A stretch of DNA of 64,000 bases from Mytilus galloprovincialis (taxonomy: Eukaryota; Mollusca; Bivalvia; Mytilida; Mytilidae). The first letter of the stretch is position 1; each line of letters opens with the position of its first letter. The notes beneath the pieces are model-generated. The model saw nothing but the letters and a program-made list of their open reading frames with translations, had not been told where the DNA came from and ran no database searches. Location of the stretch: positions 60,439,121-60,503,120 of the forward strand of contig NC_134846.1 in assembly GCF_965363235.1 (NCBI RefSeq). The letters are read 5' to 3'. The position numbers and the translations under genes were made by a program. This document shows, in pieces, positions 36,001 to 49,600 of this stretch.

Positions 36001-37640
36001 GTTTAGCTAGCTATAAAACTAGGTTTTATAAATTAATTCACTATTTCATAAATATGGTCTGTACCAAGTCAGAAATATGGCAGTTGTTCTCCATTCTTTT
36101 CATTGGTTTGAGCTTTTGGTTTTGTCTTTTGACACGGGACTTTTTGTTTAAAAATTCCTTCGAGTTTCATATTATTTTTTTTATACATTCATAAATCAAG
36201 GACCATTTTATTGTGCAAATATTTAGAGATTTGACTTTGCCATGCTTTTCATAAGTTTTCTTCAATAATAATTTAAAAATTAAAAAGAATAATACTTCGA
36301 TTATGCTTGAAAAGGAGAGTGAACTACGGAGATACACAATATGTCGCATATCGCTATAGTGATAGTCAAAGCTCATTCTGAATCTTTGACCAAATAGTTT
36401 CATGAATCTCATATTTAATTTCTAATTCGTTATATTTTAGAACTTGCTTTTTAAAAGAACATTTTTTTGGGAACTCCCTGCAATCCCGTTTTATAATTTT
36501 AATCTGGAATTTGTTTGACTCAGGTTTTATGTATGAAAATATCATTAACCTACACCACTGCATAAAGTTTACGGGTGTTACAGCCGATTTCATTGAGTGT
36601 GCAGCCAAAGGTAATATCTTTGTTTAGCTTGCTTGCAAACTGAACCGTGAAGTAATTGTTAGGTTAGGTAAACTACCCTCCTTTAAGAGTAGACTAGTCT
36701 GACAGATAACCAATCTATCTGTCAGTTGGACTAGGCTACTTCGAAACGAGGGTAGTATACCTGACCTAATAATAACTTCACAGTTCAGCTAACAAGCAAG
36801 CTACCCAAAGATATTACCTTTGGCTACACACTCAATGAAATCAGCTGTAAACAAAAGTCAATGATTACATTTATTTATATTAGAAGGCAAATTTCTACAG
36901 ATAAAGCTATCTAAAGCAATACCATAATCGACAGATGAGTCTGGTATAAATTATAACTTATCGATTGACATTTAATTTTCTCATCGTAAACTTTCCATTT
37001 TCATGCAGCAACATCAAATCAGTGCTTGCATAGGGAATATATATCACTTGATTGATACGGTTTTCCATAGTAATCTCTCTTTTCAGTATTCCCTAAAAGT
37101 ATATCTAATCATTTCTGATTGCTGATGCCCTCATTTCTAAAGTAAACGACTAACTAGGGGATGTTCATCTGTTATTACGTCACTTTTGGGAAACATATAA
37201 TCAACATGAACATTGGTCTGCTTTTGTCTGTTTTGTCTGTTTTTGCTGTTATAGTCTATTTTTGATAATACAGGAAGGACATTTGAATGAATATATAACA
37301 TAATACATGATCATATTTTAAAAACACTTTGCGATGGTTTTAATGAATTAGTTTATTCGTTTCATCAATTCCAATACAAACAATATTTAAATTGAAATAT
37401 GGATTTGTTGTATATTATTTAGCCCAGTTCCGTTTCAGTTGGCATTTCTGCGTAAAAGCAGCGGACCAGAATTAAAATATCGATAGCGCTATTGAAATGA
37501 CATAGAGAAAATATAGATTTAATACAATAGTATTGACAGAGTGGTGTTTTGATGGTGGTTCTTATTGGCTGTTTAATTGATCAAGTATTTCATGTTGAAA
37601 AACCAGGATTGATTTTACCTAGCAGAAACCACATTTACAT
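33070..37640. other. Long intergenic stretch rich in dispersed repeats
   Basis: 33340-33570 and 34185-34370 are inverted copies of one repeat (CCAGCTGAAGGACGCCTCCG; TGTCTCTTTGACACA). 33835-33990 is a SINE-like fragment (GTACCGTCTTCAACAATGAG). 35815-36180 holds the CTTGGTACAG/TAGCTAGC repeat in two opposite parts. 36578-36850 is a MITE listed separately. Short open frames here lie in repeats or have no support. No gene is seen. Confidence 0.55.
36578..36850. mobile_element. Fold-back MITE, family 1 copy B
   Basis: The ends TTACAGCCGATTTCATTGAG and the complement of TTACAGCTGATTTCATTGAG are inverted. Inner words GCCAAAGGTAATATCTTTG, AGGTAAACTACCCTCCTTTA and GACAGATAACCAATCT match the copy at 9421-9688, so both belong to one family. 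It has no coding capacity. Confidence 0.8.
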
Positions 37641-37654
37641 TGGAATGACCAGAC

Positions 37655-40600
37655 ATGAAAAATAAATTAGGAATTTACTTATTAATATTTGTAAGTATTT
37701 ATTTCTCATCAATGATAAAATTCTCCTATGCCATAAATGAAAACGCTTTACTGTTATAAAGTTTCACTGTACATTATTTTTCGTTTTAATGTTAAGAATT
37801 TAAAAAAAAACTTGAAATATATCCGTTAAATGAAAAGTTTGTGTTTTTGTCAAATATTTTCAAGTTTCAAAGTAATATGTCTAAAACGAAAATGAAATTC
37901 ATTAACATACAAAAAAATGTGTTTTTTTTTCAAATGATTATCATACTTATTTCCACAAATTCAGTAATATACATGCAACAAACTCCGCCACATTCTGTAT
38001 GTATGTCCCTGTCCCAAGTCAGGAGTCTGTGATTCAGTGGTTGTCGTTTGTTTATGTGTTACATATTTGTTTTTCGTTCATTTTTTGTACATTAATTAGG
38101 TCGTTGGTTTTCTCGTTTGAATTGTTTTACAATGTCTTTCGGTGCCTTTTGTGGCTGACTTTGCGGTATGGGCTTTTCTCGTTGTTGAAGGCCGTACGGT
38201 GACCTGTGGTTGTTGATTGCTGTGTCATTTTGGTTTCTTGTGGAGAGTTGTCTCATTGGCAATCGTACCACATTTTCTTTTTTATAAATGCAACTAATAT
38301 ACCGACATATTTTTCATTGTTGAAGAGGACCTTTAGACCCATTGTCAGGATGCCTCTGTGGGGTTATTTTGGGGACTTCAGTAGTTAACATTAAATCTAA
38401 ATCTCGACTCTAATAGTATAACAGTACTATTTGTTTTCAGAGGGTTGATGTAGAGAGCTAACTTCCTAATTATGGGTTTTAATTCACCATGCCGGTATTG
38501 GTTTGATTTTAATTTTCCAGTGGTTTGTTCTTGGTCGACTCTAAATGTCTAAATGTGCTCGACATATATAGATTAGACTGTTGGTTTCCCGTTTGAATTG
38601 TTTTACACTAGTATTTTTGGGCCCTTTATAGCTTGCTGTTCGGTGTGAGCCAAGGCTCCGTGTTGAAGGCCTTACCTTGACCTATAATGGTTTACTTTTA
38701 TAAATTGCTTCTTGGATGGAGAGTTGTCTCATTGGCGCTAATACCACATCTTCCTATATCTATCGAATTTGATTTAACTTTTTTCTCAAGAGTTGAAATA
38801 ATTTGTCACAAATTAACATTATTTTACACGCACAAGTGATTTTATAAGCATGCAATTTCTATTCTAGGTTGTTACGACAGAGACTGCGCTCAGTTGTAAG
38901 TAGAAAATAGGATGATACTGATAAATGTTGTCTTTTTTTTAACATTACTTGTTTATAACCGGTGTTAAAGGTACCGATTTTGATTAAAAAATGAAACTAA
39001 ATTTTGACAGTTGTACGAGGAAGAAACGGGTGGTCAAGACACCTGAATGAAGCCATAAGTATTATCACAAATGTACTACAATTTATATCTTTCAATTAAG
39101 TTGTTTTGGTAAGATTATGAACTTGAATCTTTGGTCAGTATTATTGAACATTGAACACCCATATAGAGAAAACAAATATTCTTTTTTTAAAACTGAGCAA
39201 TTCGACATTTCATAATAATAAGGGGTGTGCACGATTTCACTGTTAGTCCATAAAAATGAAAGTTAACCTTATTGTTTTAACATCCATTGTTGGAGGTTCT
39301 GATTACAAACCAAAACGTTTTCGTGAACTAGTATTGAAATATTGTCAAACCATAATTAGATTTCTTAAATAGGTGCGAAAGATACTAGCGGGACATTCAA
39401 ACTAATATGTCCAAAATAAAGTTACAACACCATAGCCAAAAAGAATAGTTGATTTGAGAAATATAAAGTTTGATTGCTACAATAATTTAATCCGATTTCT
39501 ACGATTTTATAGTGTTTACTCTCTTTTAAAAAGTTGTCGGTTTGATTCAAAGGATAACACAATACAGCATCTAGATTAAACAACAAATGGAAGTTTTTAA
39601 CGACCTTGACTGGCTATACAGCCTTGCACGGTCGGTCTAGATTAAAATCTAATTTGTCTTCTATTAATACTGATATTTCATTTTATTTCATAGTGGTTGC
39701 TTTAGAGGTATTCTAATTTTTCATTTGAATATTTCAGTTTTAGCAGGCATAGGATGTTATAAAGAGAACAAAAGACGCCGATATTTTAGTAGGAACCCGG
39801 GGGATTTTGACCCGGGTGCACTAACGCCTACTGTATGTGCAGCAAAATGTGGCAGTTTTAAATTCTCATATGCAGCAATAGCTGAAGGTATGCAATAAAA
39901 GAGAGAGACACCTACTTAATATTTATTCATTTATTTTACATTTGAGCTGAGGACCAATTCGTTAGATAATTTGTATATTTAATTGAAATTAAAGTTATCA
40001 AATTATACAGCACAATTTATAATTTAATTTGCCAAATCTGCATATGATTATACCACCATGATTTTGCTTTCTTATTTACCTATGGCTTTTTTTTAGGAAG
40101 ATTTTGTTTTTGTGGAGACGCTCTGCCAGACAATTCATTGATAGATAGTTCCAAATGTACAGACAAATGTTCTGGTGACGTATTACAAGACTGCGGGAGT
40201 AAAGACTATGTCAGCGTCTTCACTGCAGCGCCTCCTATATTAGGTCTTACATTGGCATCGGATGCAGGCAGTAATGTTGTCCAAATTGGTAATGAAGTCA
40301 CCTTCTCAGCAAGCATATCATCAGGTGGAGCCAATTTGGCCTTCAAGATGGATTATGATGATGGCGCGGGTAAAACCGACCAAAATGCTACCAACCTGTG
40401 GAAAAGAACCTATAATACACCTGGTCATTATAAAGTGTCAGTTTACGGCAATGACCAGATGGAATCATTAATGGTATGTAACAAAGTGTTCATTTTAAAC
40501 AATATTTGTAATTTTCACTGTATACGAAATTTCGGCCGCATGAAATTTATTAAGTGTTGTTTTTGTTTAAATTGTTTTGATTCAATCAGTTCAAAGTCAG

Positions 40601-43600
40601 ATCATGTGTCCTAGCTTTGCTTACAGTCTGAATTTAATCATGCCAAGAAATCCTCGCTAAAAATTCCGGTCGACCCCCTACGGCAGTCATTAGTAGCTAA
40701 AGATTTGATTTCATTGAAGGAATTAATTTATGACCTTCATGTACGTGTCGCTTAGAACACAGCCATATACCAAATGGTCAATATTAATCATCCATGTAAT
40801 TTGCTCTATGGGGTGTTTGCAGAATTTCAACGGAGGCAATTTCTTGGCATGTGATGGATTTGACTGCCATTAAGTATGTGGCTATTTGTTCCGGAAATGT
40901 TCCAGTTTCATCTTTTGCATTAAATATGCTTAAACCGAAATAAGATTAAAATGGCAAAACATCAGACGAAATGGTAGACAAAAAAATTCTCATCAATGTA
41001 TAGTTTCAATAGTTTCCAATGCAAGACTCAAAACAGGAGTGTTCATTGTTAACGGACGTACAGTGAACGGTAGTTGTTAATTTCTGTGTCATTGTCTCTT
41101 GGGAAGAGTGGTCTAATTGGCAATCATACCACATCTTTTTTGTAAGAAATCTGTATAAATTAAGTTTGATTATGAAATATCATAAACAATATATTTGACA
41201 TCTTTTTTTTATTATTACATTTTAGGAGAAGGAAGCGACAACATCAGTTATGATAGATTCTCCCGTAAAAACCTATACACTGACCTGTCCTGCCTACATG
41301 GCAACTCACGAGGAAGATTTCTGTACTGTTAGTGTATTGGAAGGGTCTAACTTGGAACTTCAGTACTCTGTAGATTCTGTGCTGAAATCTACATTCTCCA
41401 TAGCAGGTAAATAAACTAATTATAACAATAAATAAATGAAAAACGGAAACTTAAAAATAATACATTTAAGGTTTTTTTTTTAATTTAATAGTTATAATTC
41501 CATACATCATGTTTGATTCATTGATGTTAGAAGACCTGTTTTTTTAACAGTTTACATGTTATACATTTTGTACGTCCATTATACCATATTACAAAACATT
41601 GTATTTAATTTGCGTATTATAAGTTGCAGTTAGTTATCTGTATACAATAGTTGTTTACATGTACGACCATACATTGAAATGTAAAAAGAAACCATGAATT
41701 AAGACAAACATTCGATTTATGATAAAATTAGAAAGAGATACTAGAAAAAATATTCAAACTTTAGTGCGTCGACATCATAGCTATTGAACAGTATTAAAGT
41801 AGTCGAATGATTTATCTAGTCTAGTTGAAAATACTGTTTTGAGTTTGAGTTTTTAGGGGAGATGATAATTTTCTTTATGTTTTGAAATAAAATAACAAGA
41901 TGTGGTATAATTGAAAATGAGACAACTCTCCACTAGAGACCAAATGAATAGAAATTTCAACTAAAGGTCACCGTACGGCCTTGAACAGTGAGCAAAACCC
42001 ATATATTAAAGCATTTAAAGGCTCCGGATTGACAAATGTTAAACAACTCCATGTCAAGAAACCCTCGCTAAATATTCCAGTGGACTTCCTACGGCATACA
42101 TTAGTAGTTAAAGATTTGATTTCCTTCAACACATTATTGATTTCCTTCAACAAAGTAATGCATGACCTTTATGTACGTGTCGTTTGGAACACGGCAATGT
42201 ACAAAATGTTGCATATTAATCAGTCATGTAATTAGCTCCATGGGATGTTCGCAGAATTTCAACGGAGGCAATTTCTTGGAATGAAATGGGAAGAATAACG
42301 ACCAAATTTATATAAAAACAATGAACTAACTACAAATATGAAACATCAAACCCATTAAGAACAGATATGATAGTACTCGCAGTTCCTGACAAGTAGTTCA
42401 ATAGCCAATAACCACTGATAAAAAACAATGTGTCAAAGACTAAAGTATCAATCAGTACACATCCAACATCCGATGTATTCAGCGTGAAGACGTCATCAGT
42501 CAGAGAAAAACATGACTCTATACAAGCCTGTAAATTTACTGCATACATTAGATGTCTAAGATTTTCTTTTTTTTAATTTCTTAAAAATTTGTAAATGAAA
42601 CCCCCTGGCTTTCACTTATTAAAATGATTTTGGTTAATCCCACTATATATCAATAAAATGATAGACATCAATTCGATATTTCTATGCAGATCCTCCTATA
42701 TATATAACTGGACCTGCCATTCCAACAAAAGGAGGGACAACAGTAGTTCCAGGGGAAACGGGAACGGGATCCTTTATTGTAATGCCAGCTTCAGAATTCA
42801 TGTATAAGAGTGTAGTCATTGGATTTGAAATGTACGCTGAGGTCATTGGTAATATCGACATTTTGGTAAGATATAAACGATTCTTTGTTTGCAGATTTTT
42901 TCTTATTCAATTATCTGCCAAATTCGAGTTAAAAAACTAATACGCTATAATTGTTTTACAACTTTTGGTTTTGTCACTATGATTTGAAATGATAAAGGCT
43001 TTCTATGCGTCTGGTCACTATCTAGTAAAATAGAACATTTTATTTTATGAATGAGAAGTAGAATAACAAAAAAACTGAACTCTGAGGAAAATTCAAAACG
43101 AAAAGTCCCCAATCAAATGAAGGACATCACCTACAAACAGGAAACAGGAGTTGAGAAATATTCGCTCCACAGAAGCAAAGACAGTTAGAGGTCAAATAGG
43201 TCTTCGACAATGGATAGTGTCTATTCGATTTGTAAAGATTCAAATCGCCCTGGTAATTAAATCATTGAACATCTTTAGCATGTATTATTTTGTTACTTGT
43301 TCAGAAATACGACACAATCAGATATAATAATATACATATATATAGAATCTTTAGTTTATAATGTCATTATAAATAAAAGATATAAAAGATATCTACAAAA
43401 TCTTCGTTAATGTTGATAAATTCCATGAATGCATTTTTTTCTAGATAATGTCACCAGCATGTAATACCCCGTCTTATTGTTTTGACAAGAATGATTGTTC
43501 CAGTGGATGTAGTGGTATACATGAAAGATCCTGTATATCTAAAGAGTTTTGTCCGTCAAGTATGTCCTGCTGGACATCAGGTTCTAGTACATGCGATACA

Positions 43601-46600
43601 ACACCTGTCCGATACGACGGTACTCAGAGAACAAATCTAAATATTGTAAGAACTGTAACACACAACATCTTATCAACTGGCTACAACTATATTCCGATAG
43701 ACGCCACAGCCGATTACATTCAAGTCGAGAATGGCTATATCCTGGGATATAAACCCACTGGAGGCAGACTGAATGCAGTGTCTGCAAATGCCATTGAAAC
43801 GGACATCAAATCTACAGATGTCACAAACGCCGGAAATGCCGGTCCACTTTCCTCACCACTGAAAAGACATCTACTAAGAGCCATAACTTCTGGTGGCAGC
43901 GATGCATACATCCCAGTTAAATTTACCACCTCAGGTATCAAGGATATAAGTATAACAGTGAGTAACAAACGAATATCTGGATCAGAAAGTAACACCACAC
44001 AGATTAATGTTATGGAGGGGGTTGATATGGCTATTACCAATATTCCACAATATATCGAGAAAGGACTAGCAACAACATTCCAGTTATTACCACATACAGG
44101 TAAAGCATTAACTAAATATACTTATTTTAAAGTAACATGATATGAATAAAGTCGTTTAATTATTGATAATGTTTTACTTTTAAGGGAACCAAAAAACGTT
44201 TCCATTTCCGTATTCCGAGTCTTGCTGTGATACTAAGGCTTTTTTTTCCTTAGCTTTATTATCAAAACTTTTAGGAATTTTGGTCCTCAATGCTCTTCAA
44301 TTTCGTATTTTTTTTGGACTTTTTAACTTTTTGGATTAGAGCGTCACTGATGAGTCTTTTGTAGACGAAACGCGCGTCTGGCGTAAATACCAAATTTAAT
44401 CCTGGTATTTATGATGAGTTTATTTGGTTAACTCCGCCTTTCCCACTAATTAAAAAAAATCCCATGTTATTTAACTGTAAAGTAAGCATTTTACCTAAGC
44501 AACTGAGATAAATACATTAAGATTCCTGCATGAAGCAGGATCTTCTAACTCTTCAAGAGCACATGAGATCATCACTGTATACTGCTGTTTGTCGTTTGAC
44601 CGTTTTTCGATTTATGCCGTGCTTTGTCATCGACTTATAATTACGTTGAATATTCCCTTGGTATATTCTGACTGTCATTTTTAGAAATATACTGTTATTT
44701 TAACATAACGATATAACTTGTCAATATCACTAATTGTTGCTGATATTTTACAATTTTACAATATTTTTTTCTATTTTTTTTTTGAAAAACTAAGGATTTT
44801 CCTATCCTAGGGATATATTACTTAAGTCGTATTTGGCACAATATTTTGGAACATTGGATCCTCAATGCTCTTCAACTTTGTACTTGTTTGGCTTTATAAC
44901 TATTTTGATCTGAGCGTCACTGATGAGTCTTATGTAAACGAAACGCGCGTCTGGCGTAATAAATTACAATCCTGGTACCTTTGATAACTATTTACAGGAA
45001 CAAACGTTACGTACTGGTGGGATTTCGGTGATGGTATCACAGCTATAAATACAACAGATGCAACATACGATTATACGTACACCACTGTTGGTGAAATGAA
45101 TGTGTCGATAACAGCCTTTAATCAAATGAGTAGCAAGAGTAACATGACCATTGTACAAGTCCAAGATAGAATTAGAAATCTTGCACTGGTTAATAGTTTA
45201 GCAGTTGTAGGGGAAACTACATCTATACCCACATCAATGACAACAGGTTCAAACTACTCATGTACATGGAAAAGGGATGGAGTTGTCATAGCAACAACTG
45301 ACGATATAACAAGTCCACCAGGCGGAACCTTTGATTATACATTTACTGAGGAAGGTACCTATGAAATATCTGTTGTTTGCTCCAATCAGATAAATTCGAT
45401 GTCCTCTGCTGCCACATTTACCACACAGTTCAAAATAACAAACCTTCAACTCGTAAAAACAGGAGCTCTAAAAGATTCCACATTTACCATCGACTGGACA
45501 TGGACAGCCGGATCAAGCCCCCAGTTTACTTTAGAGTACGATTCACGGGTTCGAACCTTCACTAAAGATCCATACTTTAATAAAGCAATATCAGAATCTT
45601 TAGATGCAGGAAGTTCAATCACAAAGTACCCACTAAACTTAACAGCATTTAACCTGGTTAGTAATGAGCAGATTGTAATAGATTTTGGAATTGAAGAGGA
45701 ACTAACTGGGCCATCTATCACTATTGGTGGTGTTTCTATAGACCCTGTCACAGGTTATGGTACTATTAGTAAGAATGATCAGGTGTCATTTACCGTCGAT
45801 GCTACCGGTGGCACGAATGTTGTTATTGAATGGAAATACAACGACGGTACACCTGATGATTCGTTTACTATACCTGTATGGACTGCAACACCAGCACAAA
45901 CTAAAAATCACCAATTTTCTTCCCTTGGATGGTTTGACGTGGAAGTCAAAATTTACAATCTTTACAACTCACATTCCCAAACTTTCAGACTATTGGCAAT
46001 CGCGCCTATTCAGAACCTTGTAATGAATATATCTCCTGATCCAGTATTGTTTATACCACCGGCGACAGTTACACTTACATTTAGTAAGAGTGATCCTACT
46101 GATCCGGATCCAAATGAGGCATCGGTGTCTTTTAACTATGGAGATGGGAAAAGTGAAACCGTTCCATTTGACGTCAATCAACAGTACACACATGAATTTA
46201 GAGAAACAAGTCCATCTGGAACGTATACAATAACAACTAATATATCCAACGTAATCAACCATCTGATACTGAATGAAAATGTAAAAGTAGTGGAGAAGAT
46301 AGAGGATGTTGAGATAGTACCGGATCCGGAATATGCAGCTGTTGGAGACCCTGTGAATGTCAAGGTTACAATGAGGAGAGGTGATACTGGAGCAGATTTA
46401 ACGCTGGATTGGGATCTAGGCGATGGTACTGCTGTTACATCTGGCAATAGGATAGGTATGTATACAGCTATTATACGAAAAAAGAAGATTTTCACTCACA
46501 GTGTATGAGCGTATAAACATTTAATCATAATTTGAAAGAAAAAAAATGAACTGAAATAACAAAAAAATAATGTCAAATTAGGTTAAATACAAGACATTAC

Positions 46601-49600
46601 ATTATATTCTTACATCAACAAATGCATTCAACTAAAATAAGTGTTTTTAAAGTTTGCAAACATCATTTTTGTAAAATAATGTTTGTTATTAGAGTATTTT
46701 TTTTCTCTCTCAAATAGATAGGAAAATATATTCCCTGAATTATGTTAATTGTGATTATCTATTTTATCAACTGATTGTACTAATATTCGTTGTCTGACAT
46801 TGAAATATACCACCAGACAAAGTTGAATATGAATGTAAATAATCCGTCGATATGCAATTTTCTTTTACTTTGCAGTGTTCCACTAATTATTGTTATTGCA
46901 AACTTAACTGGTCGGAGTTGAAAATGTATTTGTGGAATAAAGTAAAGAAAACTTTACCTCAAAATTTGATAAATTGTCATACAGATGCATATTCCATTTT
47001 TTTGTTTATATTGTAGACCATTCTTTTCTTTCTTAAATAAAATAGAGATGTCAACTTCAAGGTATAATTATGCAGAGAACATTTAGTTCAAGTTGAAGCC
47101 TTTAAAGCTTATATACAAACGATTAAAGTAGCATATACAGATCTATAAATAGTTATGAACATAATTTGTTTTAAATCAGAGGCCAAAAAAAAAAAAAAAA
47201 AAATCATTTAACTTATAATACTGTTATCCTTATCAAAACGTTAATTGTTCCAGAAAATTGTTATTATATAGTTTTTCATATCAATTTCCGGAAAGTCTAC
47301 ATTGTATCAATAATATAATTTCAGGAGTTAGTCCTTCCGGCTCAGACACTAAAGTTGCAACGTATCCAACAGAAGGAACAAGCACAATTAAAATAACAGC
47401 TAAAAGTACAATGGAAACAATTGTGACAACCAAAGACATAATATGCCAAAGGAAAATCACAGAGGACCCGGTTGTTACTTCAAATCATCCTCAAAATTTT
47501 AATCTAGGTATATATTACTAAATATTTCTAATTATAGATGCGAATTACTCGCCACAGAATGGCTCCAGCTGATTCATTAATTGTAGGGCGATATCGGTAC
47601 TACGTCCTCACAGAACTTACGTTTCTGGTTGGAGGGATTTAATTGGGCAAAAATGTAGGCCAATAGTTGTTAAAATAGGCCAAGAGCATGTGGCATACGA
47701 TTGTTAGCATTTAAATTTATTTGGTTAATAAAAGTTAAAAGTTAAAAGAAAAGCTAAGTTAAATAGAATGTTATACCTTTATCAAGTTGTAGTAGTGTTG
47801 ATTTATCCTCATCGTCTTGGTAGATTTATTTAGTACAAGTGAATAATGAATCAAAATTTTCAATGAAGTAAATACTTTTTATAAGCTTGTATGCTCACTT
47901 TAGTAACACCACGAAATCGAAATATTTCTTTTTTCTTAACGCAAGGAAATTTGTTCACACGAAAATAAATGAATTAACAGTATGTACAGAGAATAAAAAG
48001 TGTTTACATAGATTACATATGTGATATAAAAAGGTTTAATGGCAATGTTTCTTAGTAGGTGGCAGAATTGACTTTACGTTCCTATACAGTGGAACCCCAG
48101 CACCAACAGCTGCGACCGTACTAGTCAACTATGGAGACGGTACAGAAGAATATCGAGACCCAACATGGTTAACCACTAAGAGTGGATCTACTCAATTATT
48201 TGACCATACCTATACCAGTGATGGAAATTACGTTACTACTGTCACACTGTCTAACCTGGTATCTACAAAAATATTCCAGATATCTGTAAGTATATATCTA
48301 AATTTCATATATTTTTGTGGTGTAGTATTTAATCATTGTTTTAACAATGTTATGATTTATGAGTAAAAGTATCAAAATAGGGCTACTGTAACCTGCTTTT
48401 TTGAACCTGCAAAGAACCTGTTTATAGAAATTTGACATTCGCACAGGGCAATTGAAAATGGAAAAACTTTATTGAAAAAAGTAAGCAAACGTGGAAGGAA
48501 AATTGTAAATATCAATTCTGAAAGAAATAATATTATTACTCCAAATATTAAGCACATGGTATGACAAAATTGGGTAAACAGATGGGAACGCATTACCAAT
48601 ATAAAATAAACTCATGTACATCGCTCTATTATCTCACTTATTATAAACAAGCTCCGTGACTTCATTATTAAAACATGAAAGCCATTAAGAAGCCAAAGTT
48701 TTCCATCACAAATCGCAGAATGCAATATTGATATTGATTCGTGGTACATGAAAAGTACGTACAACTTAGGACTTAGTTTAGTATATTTGCATGCATTAAA
48801 TCAATAGTTTTCTTATCATTATAATCACTAAAACCTCGTTTCATAGGACGTTAATATGACATCTAAGGAAATTTAAATGCACCATACAATGGATGAAGGC
48901 AAATCTTTGTCTCCCATTGAAATAATTGTTCCGAAACAAGATCTTATTTTTTAATTTTCCATTTTTTTTGGCTGCTAAAACGTGGGTTTCATTAGTAAAA
49001 AAATATTGCATAGCATGTACAATAACTTTAGAATTCCTTATCTTATCCTACAGAGTGGTGTTTACTTGACATTTGTGGGTCTAGCTGTTGTACCTAAGTT
49101 CATAAAATTTATACCAATCAACGGTCCCGATGTAGACGGATTTGGATCAAATAAAGACATTTTCCAGTTGGATAGACCAGTCCGTTTCCATATGTCTAAG
49201 ACCGAAGGTATGTTTGACTGACACAGGTCTACATGATATAATTTAGATAATGTGTTTAAATTTCTGCAAATGAAATATACCATGGAACAAATGCATTATT
49301 GTTCACTTATTGAAATAATTTGCAAGTTGATCTTTTTGTGAAACATCCCCAACTATTATGAAGGATGTCGGGAATGAATTGGTACACTTTTTGTCATTTT
49401 GTTGTAATGAAATCCTGTATTTCAGGTACCTTTGTCTACTACAGTATTAGTGCATCGAATGGAGCAGTTGTTATAATGTGCAACAAAACAACGGAAGATG
49501 TGTTCGAAATAAAGTTTAATGAGGTAATAAATAGTATTCTAGTTTTGCGATAATCCTGAGTTTCTGCAAAAGGATCTTTATTTGATGTACAATATTTAAA

